Shown: positions 39,701 to 47,247 of the stretch, piece after piece | Layout: each line of letters begins with the position of its first letter | Position numbering within the stretch: the stretch's first letter is position 1 | Origin: a virus | DNA: 58,117 nt | Direction: 5' to 3' (one strand) | IMG/VR virus record: IMGVR_UViG_3300032271_000996 | Coordinates: 1 to 58,117 of that record | Made by a program: the position numbers and the translations under genes | Notes under the pieces: model-generated | The model's database searches: none | Told to the model about the DNA's origin: nothing | Seen by the model: only the letters and a program-made list of their open reading frames with translations

Positions 39701-41611
39701 TTATCTGGTTAGATTTCCATTGAGATAGCTTGAGGACATAATGTAGGTTGAACCTGATATATCACTACCAGAAGAAATATCATCTGATACCATATTAACC
39801 GTTGAATAATTTAGGTCCATTTGTAGATATAAATCTTGTAAACCTATCACATCATTTGATTTTGGAATAACGGAAATTTCAACTATATTTTGAACTCCAT
39901 TTTTCTTAACCGTTGATAAAATATTTATTGAACTTATTTTAATCTCTCCGGTGGAATAATTAATGGTTCCAACATTATTACGAATGATTGTTGGAGTATC
40001 TTTATTGGTAAACAAAAATAGAGAACCAGTATATTCGTCAAATGGCTTATCTGATAAGTAAACTGTATCAGCTATTCCACTAACAGTGAACCCAGATGAC
40101 TTTATATTGTAGCCATTAATATTTTTAATATGAAATGGGTTTCCAAAACAGGATTCATAATTGACAAAAGTGTTTAGAATTACTCCGATGTCGCGTCTTA
40201 GTTGAACTTTTGTTATATTAGATGTAATGGCAGCGTGACTATCATCAATTAATTTTTGTAATCTGCTATATTTAAATCTGGCACCAAAACTATTAAGATC
40301 GTAAGAACTTGAATAGTTTTGAATGTTTTTAGTTACAATATTCTTAATATATTCTGGAGATGAGGCTAAATTTGGATTGTAATATACATCACTGAATATT
40401 TCAATATAGAGATATTTTAAATCAATAATTTCTGGAACTATTCCACTTACCGCATAACGCTTTAGTTTATTTTTAAGATTATCTTTAATGCTATTTGGTA
40501 CAAAATTACCATAAAATGGCTTAATTGTAATGAATACTTTACCATATTGAGGTGGTGATAGAGTTTCCCCGCCATATGCAGTTACACTTTCTGCTTCTGG
40601 ATAGATTCTCGGAATGATAGATTCATAATCTTCAGGTGTTACACATCTACCTTGAGCTGCATAGTTCTTGGGGGCAAGATTTTTGATTGAATTTATAGAT
40701 TCAATTTCCTTTCCACCACTAGATGCAATATTGGTTGTAATTACAGAAACACCAGATGTTACTGAATTATTGTTATTATCTACAAGTCTTCCAATAAACG
40801 AAAAAGAAGAAACACCATTAGCAGCAAAATCATTAGTTGTAACATAAGAAACCTCAATGTAATTTTGATTTTGTAGATTAACACCAAAGATTCCGTCACC
40901 AAAAATTAGTTCATATCTTTGGTCTTCAATTTCTTGAATGAAGAATATTTTGGATGTTGGATTTACATTGAAAAGATTATCAGCAAATGTGAACTTATTT
41001 GAATTTGATTCATTTGCACTCTTTCTTACGGTTACTCTAATTGTTGAAGTATCAATCTTTGGATTGTCTAAAATATATCTTTGCGGTGGAGCTGGATTTA
41101 ATGATTGTACTGTAAATGTATCAACTACAAATGATCCCTCAATTACATCAATAGAATCAAAAAGGGCAATATTATTAACAACTGGTACTGTTATATCGTT
41201 AGCAATGGAAAAAGTATAAGATTCATTTCCAAAGGCTAATGAAGAGCACACAAGGCCCTTTTTAAGAGTCAATGAAACTGGATTGCTTGAAAAAGAAGAC
41301 GTATCAATAAAAAATGAGATATTAGCCCTTGCTGCTGTAGAACTTCTTGGTAAGTAGCCAATTTCTCTTGCTGCTGATACTACATTTTCTCTTAATGTCG
41401 CACTATCAAGAAATACTTCATTAGAAATCATATTTCCAATGAAGGCATTAGTATAGGTATTATAGGCAAGAACGTCTATAATTACCGATAGATTTGAGCC
41501 TTCAAAATCATAATCGGTAAAGTTTGAATTAGACCTTAGATACTCCTTTAGAGAAGTTCTTATCTGGTCGTAATCTAATGTTGTAAAATTGACTATGGGT
41601 GATGTAGCCAT
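39701..41611 (-). CDS. gp6: Baseplate wedge protein gp6
   Basis: 636 aa, near T4 gp6 (660 aa). 'FTTLDYDQIRTSLKEYLRSN', 'FTDYDFEGSNLSVIIDVLAY', 'NTYTNAFIGNMISNEVFLDS' and 'RENVVSAAREIGYLPRSSTA' are the conserved gp6 N-terminal block. 'KNYAAQGRCVTPEDYESIIP' is the baseplate_J-type motif. gp6 dimers form the continuous ring of the baseplate. The start shares one base with the end of gp25, and the stop is two bases from the gp7-like gene. Confidence 0.95.
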   Translation of the reverse strand: MATSPIVNFTTLDYDQIRTSLKEYLRSNSNFTDYDFEGSNLSVIIDVLAYNTYTNAFIGNMISNEVFLDSATLRENVVSAAREIGYLPRSSTAARANISFFIDTSSFSSNPVSLTLKKGLVCSSLAFGNESYTFSIANDITVPVVNNIALFDSIDVIEGSFVVDTFTVQSLNPAPPQRYILDNPKIDTSTIRVTVRKSANESNSNKFTFADNLFNVNPTSKIFFIQEIEDQRYELIFGDGIFGVNLQNQNYIEVSYVTTNDFAANGVSSFSFIGRLVDNNNNSVTSGVSVITTNIASSGGKEIESINSIKNLAPKNYAAQGRCVTPEDYESIIPRIYPEAESVTAYGGETLSPPQYGKVFITIKPFYGNFVPNSIKDNLKNKLKRYAVSGIVPEIIDLKYLYIEIFSDVYYNPNLASSPEYIKNIVTKNIQNYSSSYDLNSFGARFKYSRLQKLIDDSHAAITSNITKVQLRRDIGVILNTFVNYESCFGNPFHIKNINGYNIKSSGFTVSGIADTVYLSDKPFDEYTGSLFLFTNKDTPTIIRNNVGTINYSTGEIKISSINILSTVKKNGVQNIVEISVIPKSNDVIGLQDLYLQMDLNYSTVNMVSDDISSGSDISGSTYIMSSSYLNGNLTR

Positions 41612-42012
41612 TAACGTGTCGGCTGAAGAGCAAAGGATAATTGTTGAGGTTGAGCATCAATTCCAATAATATTGTATCTTATGACAACATCGTAGGCATT
41701 TTCATCATAATTTGGATTTACTTCAACTGTTGATAAAAATACTCTGGGCTCATAGTTTCTTATTGTGTTCTCAATTTCACTCTGAATAATTGAGGCTGTT
41801 GAATCTGTTAAGTTTTCAAATAAACTTCTTGAGACGTTGCAGCCTAGATTACTTTGAAAAAACCTCTCACCCTGTAAAGTATAGACTAAATTACGAATAG
41901 AGCGAGATATTGCTGTTTCATTTTTTATTACAATAGTATCAAAAGTTAAAGGATTAACCTTAAAAGAAGAAGAAATGTCTTTGAAAGATTGACTTATTCG
42001 CTCTACTGCCAT
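41611..42012 (-). CDS. gp25: Baseplate wedge protein gp25
   Basis: 133 aa, same size as T4 gp25 (132 aa). 'IRNLVYTLQGERFFQSNLGC' with 'SRSLFEN' and 'IENTIRNYEPRVFLSTVEV' are the conserved gp25/GPW features. gp25 joins the wedge to the sheath and hub. First large gene of the minus-strand morphogenesis run. A late-promoter octamer (AATAAATA) lies at 42036-42043. Confidence 0.95.
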   Translation of the reverse strand: MAVERISQSFKDISSSFKVNPLTFDTIVIKNETAISRSIRNLVYTLQGERFFQSNLGCNVSRSLFENLTDSTASIIQSEIENTIRNYEPRVFLSTVEVNPNYDENAYDVVIRYNIIGIDAQPQQLSFALQPTR

Positions 42013-42035
42013 TATTATAAAGTAATCATTATATC

Positions 42036-42043
42036 TATTTATT
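42036..42043 (-). promoter_or_regulatory. Late promoter (AATAAATA) for gp25
   Basis: AATAAATA on the minus strand, 23 bases before the gp25 ATG and touching the stop of the preceding 41-aa ORF. Confidence 0.5.
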
Positions 42044-42167
42044 AGCCAAGAATAACTTTTTCTTTATCTTTAGTTTCCTTGCGTTCAAATAGCTCGGTTT
42101 CCTCTTCTAATGAAGATTCCATAAACTCTTCGCTATCCACTTCTCTGATTAGTTTTGCTTGTTCCAT
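42042..42167 (-). CDS. 41-aa acidic small protein, hypothetical
   Basis: An ATG at 42167 opens a 41-codon frame, MEQAKLIREVDSEEFMESSL..., ending KEKVILG. It is highly charged and helical. A GATAAATA octamer lies upstream at 42190-42197 and gp25 follows 29 bases downstream. No family recognised; called because it fills the gap neatly and has its own late promoter. Confidence 0.45.
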   Translation of the reverse strand: MEQAKLIREVDSEEFMESSLEEETELFERKETKDKEKVILG

Positions 42168-42189
42168 TGTATTATGGTATGAATGTTAT

Positions 42190-42203
42190 TATTTATCTAA
42201 ATA
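42190..42203. promoter_or_regulatory. Divergent late promoters
   Basis: The minus strand carries GATAAATA at 42190-42197 facing the 41-aa ORF and gp25. The plus strand carries TCTAAATA at 42196-42203 facing the 268-aa gene at 42226. The two overlap by two bases, so this 14-bp site appears to serve both directions. Confidence 0.5.
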
Positions 42204-42225
42204 ATGTTACATTAACAGAAATAAA

Positions 42226-43032
42226 ATGGAAAGCAGGGATTTTACTGGTCTATATGAATCTTATCTTGGTGTTTATGAACAGGAAATTGATGAAGTTACT
42301 GGTGGTGGCGAGGTGGAATATAAGCGAGTATTTAGTGGCTCTTCTACAAGACCAGGTGTAAGAATCAACCCGAAGAGAGAAAACGATCCGTACAAAAGAA
42401 AGATGGGTAGTTACCCAGCCTATAAAACGCAAGATAAAATAAATCAATTAAATTATGAAAGATCTAATACCCCGAAGGAATCGAGAAGTAAATTAGATAC
42501 AAGAATTGCAAAATTACAGGCAAGATTTGATAAAGATGGTGGAGAAATGCAAGCTTATAAAGAAGAAGTAGATCTCTACGATCTAGTTCTTGAGTATCTA
42601 CTAGATGAAGGTCTATGTGAATCGGTTGAAAATGCAGAAATTATGATGGCTCATATGAGCGAGGGTTGGGTTGATTCTATTGTTGAATCGTATCCTATTG
42701 GGGATAAAGTAGGACGACAACCAATTATGAGAGTTGTATCTCCAGATGGGGTGGAAAGATCTAAAATAAGAAAAGGGGCTTGGGGTCCATCTGATTACTA
42801 TATGCACGAGAATCCTAAAGAGATTGCAAATAGAAGATTTCATCAGCATCTAACGGATAAAGAAAGGGAACGAGAGCAAAGAATGGCCGCTGGACGAGCA
42901 ACAGTTGCACGGAAACGTGGAATTGATAAAGCTACAAATAGATCAGATAGATATGATAGATATGAAGATTACACCACAGATGAGCCTTCGACCGATTATC
43001 GTGCTAGAAAGCGCAGAGCAAGCGGTAGATAA
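42226..43032 (+). CDS. Charged late protein with 'LYESYLxVYE' N-terminus and MSExW domain
   Basis: 268 aa. Starts MESRDFTGLYESYLGVYEQE, an opening shared with the gene at 46484 (LFNLYESYLNIYEA). The middle (YDLVLEYLLDEGLCESVENA, then EIMMAHMSEGWVDSIVE) is a helical domain also present in the genes at 44293 and 46484. The C-terminus is very basic (KEREREQRMAAGRATVARKR, YRARKRRASGR), as expected for a DNA-contacting or head-internal protein. No named function. It ends just before a strong terminator. Confidence 0.6.
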   Translation: MESRDFTGLYESYLGVYEQEIDEVTGGGEVEYKRVFSGSSTRPGVRINPKRENDPYKRKMGSYPAYKTQDKINQLNYERSNTPKESRSKLDTRIAKLQARFDKDGGEMQAYKEEVDLYDLVLEYLLDEGLCESVENAEIMMAHMSEGWVDSIVESYPIGDKVGRQPIMRVVSPDGVERSKIRKGAWGPSDYYMHENPKEIANRRFHQHLTDKEREREQRMAAGRATVARKRGIDKATNRSDRYDRYEDYTTDEPSTDYRARKRRASGR

Positions 43033-43039
43033 TCCCAAC

Positions 43040-43067
43040 AAAAAGCCCTCCTAATCGGGGGCTTTTT
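43040..43067. terminator. Bidirectional terminator between convergent genes
   Basis: AAAAAGCCC at 43040-43048 and GGGCTTTTT on the far side form a GC-rich stem flanked by A and T runs, with a loop of about nine bases. It lies between the plus-strand 268-aa gene and the minus-strand 44-aa gene and should serve both. Confidence 0.8.
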
Positions 43068-43071
43068 AATG

Positions 43072-43206
43072 TCAACCTTGACCGCGATAACGCTTTCGGG
43101 CCTTATTTGAGCTAGTGGAAGCATATTTGGTATGCTTTCCGTCACCTTGTCTTGACTTCTTTGGTCTTGATTGAATGTCGCTGGAACTCTTTGCTTTTAC
43201 TGCCAT
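43072..43206 (-). CDS. Conserved small basic cyanophage protein
   Basis: 44 aa: starts MAVKAKSSSDIQSRPKK, then 'SRQGDGKHTKYASTSSNKAR', ending KRYRGQG. I recall 'RQGDGKHTKYAxTSxNxxxKxYRGQG' as a widely conserved short ORF in marine cyanophages; its function is unknown. A run of pyrimidine-purine GGAG (gGAGaaaaac) precedes the ATG. It ends five bases after the shared terminator. Confidence 0.7.
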   Translation of the reverse strand: MAVKAKSSSDIQSRPKKSRQGDGKHTKYASTSSNKARKRYRGQG

Positions 43207-43217
43207 TGTTTTTCTCC

Positions 43218-43358
43218 TTAGATGTATTGAAAGTCAATTTTGTCTTCGTCAATTTCGCCATTATAGGCTTTTTCTGCTAATTCAACTAAAATAACCAGAG
43301 ATTCTTCTTCGGTTATTTGCTTATGAATTACCTCACCGTTGTAAAGAATGTTTAACAT
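43218..43358 (-). CDS. Small conserved hypothetical protein
   Basis: 46 aa from the ATG at 43358 (MLNILYNGEVIHKQITEEES), which lies two bases after the stop of the glycosyltransferase gene. An open frame extends 18 codons upstream but would overlap that gene. 'LYNGEVIHKxTxEE...ELAEKxYNGEID' recurs in cyanophages as a short acidic protein of unknown function. Confidence 0.6.
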   Translation of the reverse strand: MLNILYNGEVIHKQITEEESLVILVELAEKAYNGEIDEDKIDFQYI

Positions 43359-43360
43359 AA

Positions 43361-44197
43361 TCAGATTGCGAATGTCTTTTCGTGGCCAACTCTGATTCTG
43401 GGATCTACCCATACTTCAAAGCCTTTTTCCTTTGCGGTTAAACAGAAGCCAACATCTTCACCGCAATAATCAACGATTTCTCCATTATTAAAGGATTGAA
43501 GCAAAGGTGGCCACCAGGGATATTCCATACTTTCAAATACACCCTTTTGGACCATCAGCCAACCACCACCAACATAATCACAAGTAAATGGCTTCTTTCT
43601 GGCAGTCATTGTTTCAATTCTCTCCATATTCATCATACCCTTGTTCTTGACAAATTCATCGGATTCTAACCAAAAAGCACAAGCAGTATGTTCGCGATCT
43701 TCGGTTGAATACCAGCCAGATGCAATGGGCCTAGTTTTAGTTTGGTCTACGAATTGTTGAAGACCGAGTAGCTGGTCATTCTCATCGCGCACTTCTTGAT
43801 AAGAAACTGCATCATCAGGAAGAGCTAGATCACATAGTTGCCAGAAATTCTCAGGAGTGAACGCAATATCACTATCAATCCACATCTGATAATCATATTC
43901 TAATTGACCCTGCCAGGGCTTTTGATTAGGACCAGCGAGAACATTAGCCCCTAGAACCTTACAACGGGCAAAATTTACCATACTGCTATAATCTTGTCGT
44001 ATTTGCACTTGCATATTGTTTGATGCAATTTCAAAACACAACTGAACGAAATTCTTTAGAAAGTTATAAGAACAACCTCGTCCAGGTAGACATAGAACTA
44101 TGGATTTTCCTTGCATTTTCTGCTTGATTTTATTATAATCCCATTCAGGCTGAACTACTGTAGGTTGCCTTTCCTTAATTTGAAAACCTTTTGCCAT
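43361..44197 (-). CDS. Glycosyltransferase, GT-A-like
   Basis: 278 aa from the ATG at 44197 (MAKGFQIKERQPTVVQPEWD); 22 upstream codons are open but look untranslated. 'GKSIVLCLPGRGCSYNFLKN' starts the fold. 'DYQMWIDSDIAFTPENFWQL' contains a DxD-like IDSDI, the metal/nucleotide-sugar site. 'CDYVGGGWLMVQKGVFESM' and 'DYCGEDVGFCLTAKEKGFEV' are acceptor-side motifs of family 2-like enzymes, ending WVDPRIRVGHEKTF. It probably glycosylates a virion or host surface component; the substrate is unknown. It lies in a minus-strand island within plus-strand late genes. Confidence 0.75.
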   Translation of the reverse strand: MAKGFQIKERQPTVVQPEWDYNKIKQKMQGKSIVLCLPGRGCSYNFLKNFVQLCFEIASNNMQVQIRQDYSSMVNFARCKVLGANVLAGPNQKPWQGQLEYDYQMWIDSDIAFTPENFWQLCDLALPDDAVSYQEVRDENDQLLGLQQFVDQTKTRPIASGWYSTEDREHTACAFWLESDEFVKNKGMMNMERIETMTARKKPFTCDYVGGGWLMVQKGVFESMEYPWWPPLLQSFNNGEIVDYCGEDVGFCLTAKEKGFEVWVDPRIRVGHEKTFAI

Positions 44198-44260
44198 ATT
44201 GTTTGCTTGTATAAAAATAAAGGGTTTGCAATAATGCGTCCTATATAGGTGCTCTTCAAC

Positions 44261-44268
44261 CATAAATA
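44261..44268 (+). promoter_or_regulatory. Late promoter CATAAATA
   Basis: CATAAATA on the plus strand, 25 bases before the ATG at 44293. The leader has a good ribosome site (cGAGGa about 8 bases before the ATG). Confidence 0.55.
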
Positions 44269-44292
44269 ATTTGAAGAACCGAGGATTTTTAG

Positions 44293-44784
44293 ATGATTGA
44301 TACGGATAAATTAAAGAAACTTATTGATAAGAAATCTGCTGAACTGAGCAAGCCTTCGCCCCAGGGACAGTCACATAATACTCAAACGAAAGATGCTGAG
44401 AATAAGTTTAGACGTGACCGCGATAAAATGAAGGAAGATATTGAAATTGTTGCCGATATTCTATTCAATGAAGGATATGTTGATTCTCAAGAATCGTTAA
44501 ATGTTATTCTTAGTGTTATGAGTGAAGAATTTATTATGGAGGTAGCTCAGAATTATAGAAACGGCTACTTTGATTTTAAAGGTGGAAATTTGGATTCAGG
44601 CAGCACTCCCCAGGGAAAATTAACAAGAAAGGCTCTAAAATTAATTGATAGCCCCAAGTTAAAAGATAGACAACGCGCAAATAAAATGGACAGAGTTCTT
44701 AAATCATTAACGCATCAACCAGAACTCAATAAAAAGAATGGTTTGAAAAATTCTGCAAATTCTATCGCATATACAAACCGATGA
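44293..44784 (+). CDS. Small protein with MSExF helical domain, hypothetical
   Basis: 163 aa: MIDTDKLKKLIDKKSAELSK, then a charged linker, then 'DIEIVADILFNEGYVDSQES', 'LNVILSVMSEEFIMEVAQ'. The last part is the same helical domain as in the 42226 and 46484 genes (VxDxLxxEGxxxSxExxxxIxxxMSExxxxxI). The C-terminus is basic. It ends in ATGA overlap with the MKTF gene that follows, so translation is coupled. Confidence 0.6.
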   Translation: MIDTDKLKKLIDKKSAELSKPSPQGQSHNTQTKDAENKFRRDRDKMKEDIEIVADILFNEGYVDSQESLNVILSVMSEEFIMEVAQNYRNGYFDFKGGNLDSGSTPQGKLTRKALKLIDSPKLKDRQRANKMDRVLKSLTHQPELNKKNGLKNSANSIAYTNR

Positions 44785-45419
44785 AGACATTTGACGAATT
44801 TATCATCGAGGCCAAACATGGTCCCAGAACTCCACGCGAACGAAGACAACAGAGAGGTGAGAATCTCTCAAAAATTTTACAGAGAAGAATGGGGACTAGA
44901 GCAAAAATAAGAGGTGGAAGTAAGGAACACATTCATACAACTGCTGAGCCCGATGATGTTTCAATAGAAATAAGAAAATATAAAAATCCTGCTCACTATG
45001 CCGCAGGTGAAACTCCGAAAGTCAACACGATTAACGGTAAAAATAAGGTGATCAAAAACTCAGAAAGAGCATTTAGAGCAAGACAGTTATTAAAACAGGT
45101 AACTAAAAATCGTAGAAATCCAAAAGGAGCTGTATTTACTACTGATATTGTTCCAAATCTAGAAAGAGAGCACGGTGATTTTGAGAATATCAAAAAGAGA
45201 ACTCAAAATCTTAAAAAGGCGGTGGAAAATGTACCCAGAGAAATTAAAAAAGCTGGAGCAAAAATCGGTGATGTAGTAATAGGAAAGCCTGGACAGACTC
45301 AGAGTGGTGGCCCGGAAAAAGCCGGGAGAAATTCCAGAGCCAGACTATATAAAAAATTACTCCCTAATGCCAGTAAAATGAACCCGGTTACAAATCGTAT
45401 GATGGGTAGAGTAAATTGA
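44781..45419 (+). CDS. Basic protein with T4-type capsid-targeting N-terminus
   Basis: 212 aa. The N-terminus MKTFDEFIIEA closely matches the T4 internal-protein capsid-targeting peptide MKTYQEFIAEA, including the prohead-protease site I-x-E|A. The remainder (KHGPRTPRERRQQRGENLSK, RNSRARLYKKLLPNASKMN) is strongly basic with no recognised enzyme fold. It is expected to be packed in the prohead with DNA, trimmed by the gp21 protease and ejected into the host. Start ATG overlaps the upstream stop (ATGA). The stop overlaps the next gene's TTG start. Confidence 0.65.
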   Translation: MKTFDEFIIEAKHGPRTPRERRQQRGENLSKILQRRMGTRAKIRGGSKEHIHTTAEPDDVSIEIRKYKNPAHYAAGETPKVNTINGKNKVIKNSERAFRARQLLKQVTKNRRNPKGAVFTTDIVPNLEREHGDFENIKKRTQNLKKAVENVPREIKKAGAKIGDVVIGKPGQTQSGGPEKAGRNSRARLYKKLLPNASKMNPVTNRMMGRVN

Positions 45420-45802
45420 AAACATTTGAAGAATTTATAAATGAGGCAAATCAGCCTAAACCCGATGCTCTTAAAACCATCAGTAAAAACTGGGAAAGAA
45501 GGCCAAATTATAGAGGAGTGAATGTTTATGCATCTCAAAATAAAGACCATATAAAAGTTCACGACTTATTTGTACCATCTCATTTGAGAGGTAAAGGTGC
45601 TGGTAGTAGAATTATGAAGGGTATCACAAAATTAGCCGATAAACAAGGGTTCAAAGTATCATTAAATCAGGCTCCAGCACCTGGTTATAAGAAAAAGTTG
45701 GGCACTTTTTATAAGAATTTTGGATTCAAGCCCAATAAAGGAAGAAATAAAGACTTTACGACAAGAGATACTCATATTAGGCAACCCAATCAAAATAAAT
45801 AG
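45416..45802 (+). CDS. GNAT acetyltransferase with capsid-targeting N-terminus, TTG start
   Basis: 128 aa. The start codon is TTG at 45416, inside the upstream stop (aaTTGAaa); it gives MKTFEEFINEA, the capsid-targeting-like peptide. The rest is a compact GNAT fold: a beta strand (HIKVHDLFVPSHLRGKGAGS) with the acetyl-CoA loop RGKGAG, a helix (RIMKGITKLADKQGF) and the C-terminal 'FYKNFGFKPNKGRN'. GNATs transfer acetyl groups to amines on proteins, tRNA or small molecules; the target here is unknown. The natural reading is an acetyltransferase delivered from the virion. Confidence 0.75.
   Translation: MKTFEEFINEANQPKPDALKTISKNWERRPNYRGVNVYASQNKDHIKVHDLFVPSHLRGKGAGSRIMKGITKLADKQGFKVSLNQAPAPGYKKKLGTFYKNFGFKPNKGRNKDFTTRDTHIRQPNQNK
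45794..45801 (+). promoter_or_regulatory. Late promoter (AATAAATA)
   Basis: AATAAATA on the plus strand, 22 bases before the ATG at 45823, overlapping the end of the acetyltransferase gene. Confidence 0.45.
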
Positions 45803-45822
45803 TTCATCTAATTGTAACATTA

Positions 45823-46449
45823 ATGAAGACTTTTAACGAGTTTATAACCGAAGCAAGAGCAAGACCCTCTCAAAGGGCTAGTAAAGGTGGTAAAACTCCA
45901 AAATCTGGCAACAGAAGTGGAAAGTCGGAACTAAACCACGATGTTATTATGAGAGGTGTTCCGGGGTCAGGTAAATCCACAATGGCAAAAAGACTTGCAA
46001 AAGCGACAGGAGGTACATCTTATGGATTCGATGATGCCCGTAAAGAAATTCACGGTCATCATAGCGTTCAGGGTCCAATAAAACCTGTTAAAGATCTGAC
46101 TTATAAAACACTTTCTGGGGCAAATCGTATAAAACCTAGAATTTTAGATAATACTGGAACTGCTAAAAACTTTAAAAAGTCAACTGAAAATGAACTTAAG
46201 GATATTGGATTCAGAAATCCACAAGAGGTTTCACCTGATACTAAATCTAGAGCAACATTCCGTCGCAACAGAAAAAGAGACCATTCGGTTCCTCAGTTTG
46301 TTCTAAGAAGAATGTCTCAGCAGAATAGAGAAAATCCTGGCAGAAAAGAAGCAATTGAAAGAGGTAGAGAACTTACAAAACGTTATAGGCTTAACCGTAA
46401 ATCAACCGGGGCCAAATTAGGATTACCAAGAAGAAGAGGTTCAGAATAG
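45823..46449 (+). CDS. P-loop kinase-like protein with capsid-targeting N-terminus
   Basis: 208 aa. N-terminus MKTFNEFITEARARPSQRAS repeats the capsid-targeting motif with a predicted protease site FITE|A. Then comes a P-loop domain: 'HDVIMRGVPGSGKSTMAKRL' with Walker A GVPGSGKST, 'YGFDDARKEIHG', and 'RILDNTG', as in the polynucleotide/zeta-type kinase families (AAA_33-like). The C-terminal third is highly basic (RRNRKRDHS, RRMSQQNRENPGRKEAIERG). Substrate unknown. It is expected to act in the new host cell if ejected with the genome. Confidence 0.7.
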   Translation: MKTFNEFITEARARPSQRASKGGKTPKSGNRSGKSELNHDVIMRGVPGSGKSTMAKRLAKATGGTSYGFDDARKEIHGHHSVQGPIKPVKDLTYKTLSGANRIKPRILDNTGTAKNFKKSTENELKDIGFRNPQEVSPDTKSRATFRRNRKRDHSVPQFVLRRMSQQNRENPGRKEAIERGRELTKRYRLNRKSTGAKLGLPRRRGSE

Positions 46450-46494
46450 ATGAAAACATTCAATCAATATAAATACTATAAAAATGGATACTAA
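46450..46494 (+). pseudogene. Remnant capsid-targeting mini-ORF (MKTFNQY...)
   Basis: Immediately after the kinase stop an ATG opens MKTFNQYKYYKNGY and stops after 14 codons. The first five residues equal the MKTF(N) start of the neighbouring genes. It overlaps the late promoter at 46468-46475 and the start of the 237-aa gene. It may be the decayed 5' end of a lost MKTF gene or chance. Confidence 0.3.
46468..46475 (+). promoter_or_regulatory. Late promoter TATAAATA
   Basis: Exact TATAAATA on the plus strand, eight bases before the ATG at 46484. A start 6-7 bases after the octamer would make a nearly leaderless message; upstream read-through may supply the rest. Confidence 0.45.
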
Positions 46495-47197
46495 AGAACT
46501 TTTTAATTTATACGAGTCTTATCTGAATATTTACGAGGCCCCGTTTGAGATTACTGGTCCACACTCTTATAAAACTGGTGATGGTCGCCCTCAAGATGAT
46601 TCTATAATAAAGAATACTCCAACCGTTGTGGGCACTTATAAAGGTGACGACAGCGCCACAAGAAAAAAAGCAAGAAATAAGGCCGACAAACTTAATCAAG
46701 AATATGGGGCTAGTGTCTATAGAGTTAATCGTACCGATGAGCCCAGGAAAAGAGGAACAACTGTAAAAGATTCAGTTGAATCTGATTACGATAAGTTGAT
46801 TAATGAGAGAACCAATATCAGTTATGCAAGAGAGGCAATAACAAACATTAGAAATAATTTAAAGAAATACCCTCAAGGCTATAAAGGTGATGACTTTAAT
46901 CACGAACTTAAACTTGCTAAAAGCGCATTTAAAAATCAAGTTAAGCAGGAAAGAGAGAAAAGAAAAGCAAATGAAGATGTAGAATACGTTCTAGATTATC
47001 TTGTAAATGAAGGCTTTACTGATTCTTATGATGGGGCAGAAGCCATTTTAGAAACAATGTCAGATGAATGGTTAGATAGTATTATTGAGGCCAGAAAAGT
47101 TAAAATTAAGGTTGATGTTAAACGGCCAATAGAATGGAAAATCGCGGATATTGGTCCGGGTAAAAAAGAATACAATATAAAAACTTCTAAAGACTAA
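46484..47197 (+). CDS. Charged late protein with 'LYESYLxIYEA' N-terminus and MSExW domain
   Basis: 237 aa. The opening MDTKELFNLYESYLNIYEAP parallels the 42226 gene and ends in I-Y-E|A, itself a possible prohead-protease site. The middle is lysine/arginine-rich. 'DVEYVLDYLVNEGFTDSYDG' followed by 'AEAILETMSDEWLDSIIEA' is the third copy of the helical domain found in the 42226 and 44293 genes. No named function; a head-associated role is inferred. Confidence 0.6.
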   Translation: MDTKELFNLYESYLNIYEAPFEITGPHSYKTGDGRPQDDSIIKNTPTVVGTYKGDDSATRKKARNKADKLNQEYGASVYRVNRTDEPRKRGTTVKDSVESDYDKLINERTNISYAREAITNIRNNLKKYPQGYKGDDFNHELKLAKSAFKNQVKQEREKRKANEDVEYVLDYLVNEGFTDSYDGAEAILETMSDEWLDSIIEARKVKIKVDVKRPIEWKIADIGPGKKEYNIKTSKD

Positions 47198-47234
47198 ATT
47201 GCAAAAGACTGCAACATTAACAATATAATAAATC

Positions 47235-47242
47235 AATAAATA
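47235..47242 (+). promoter_or_regulatory. Late promoter (AATAAATA) of an ORF-less unit
   Basis: AATAAATA on the plus strand, 38 bases after the stop of the 237-aa gene. No gene follows; a terminator lies about 300 bases downstream. Transcription should start near the hairpin at 47249. Confidence 0.45.
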
Positions 47243-47247
47243 GTAGT

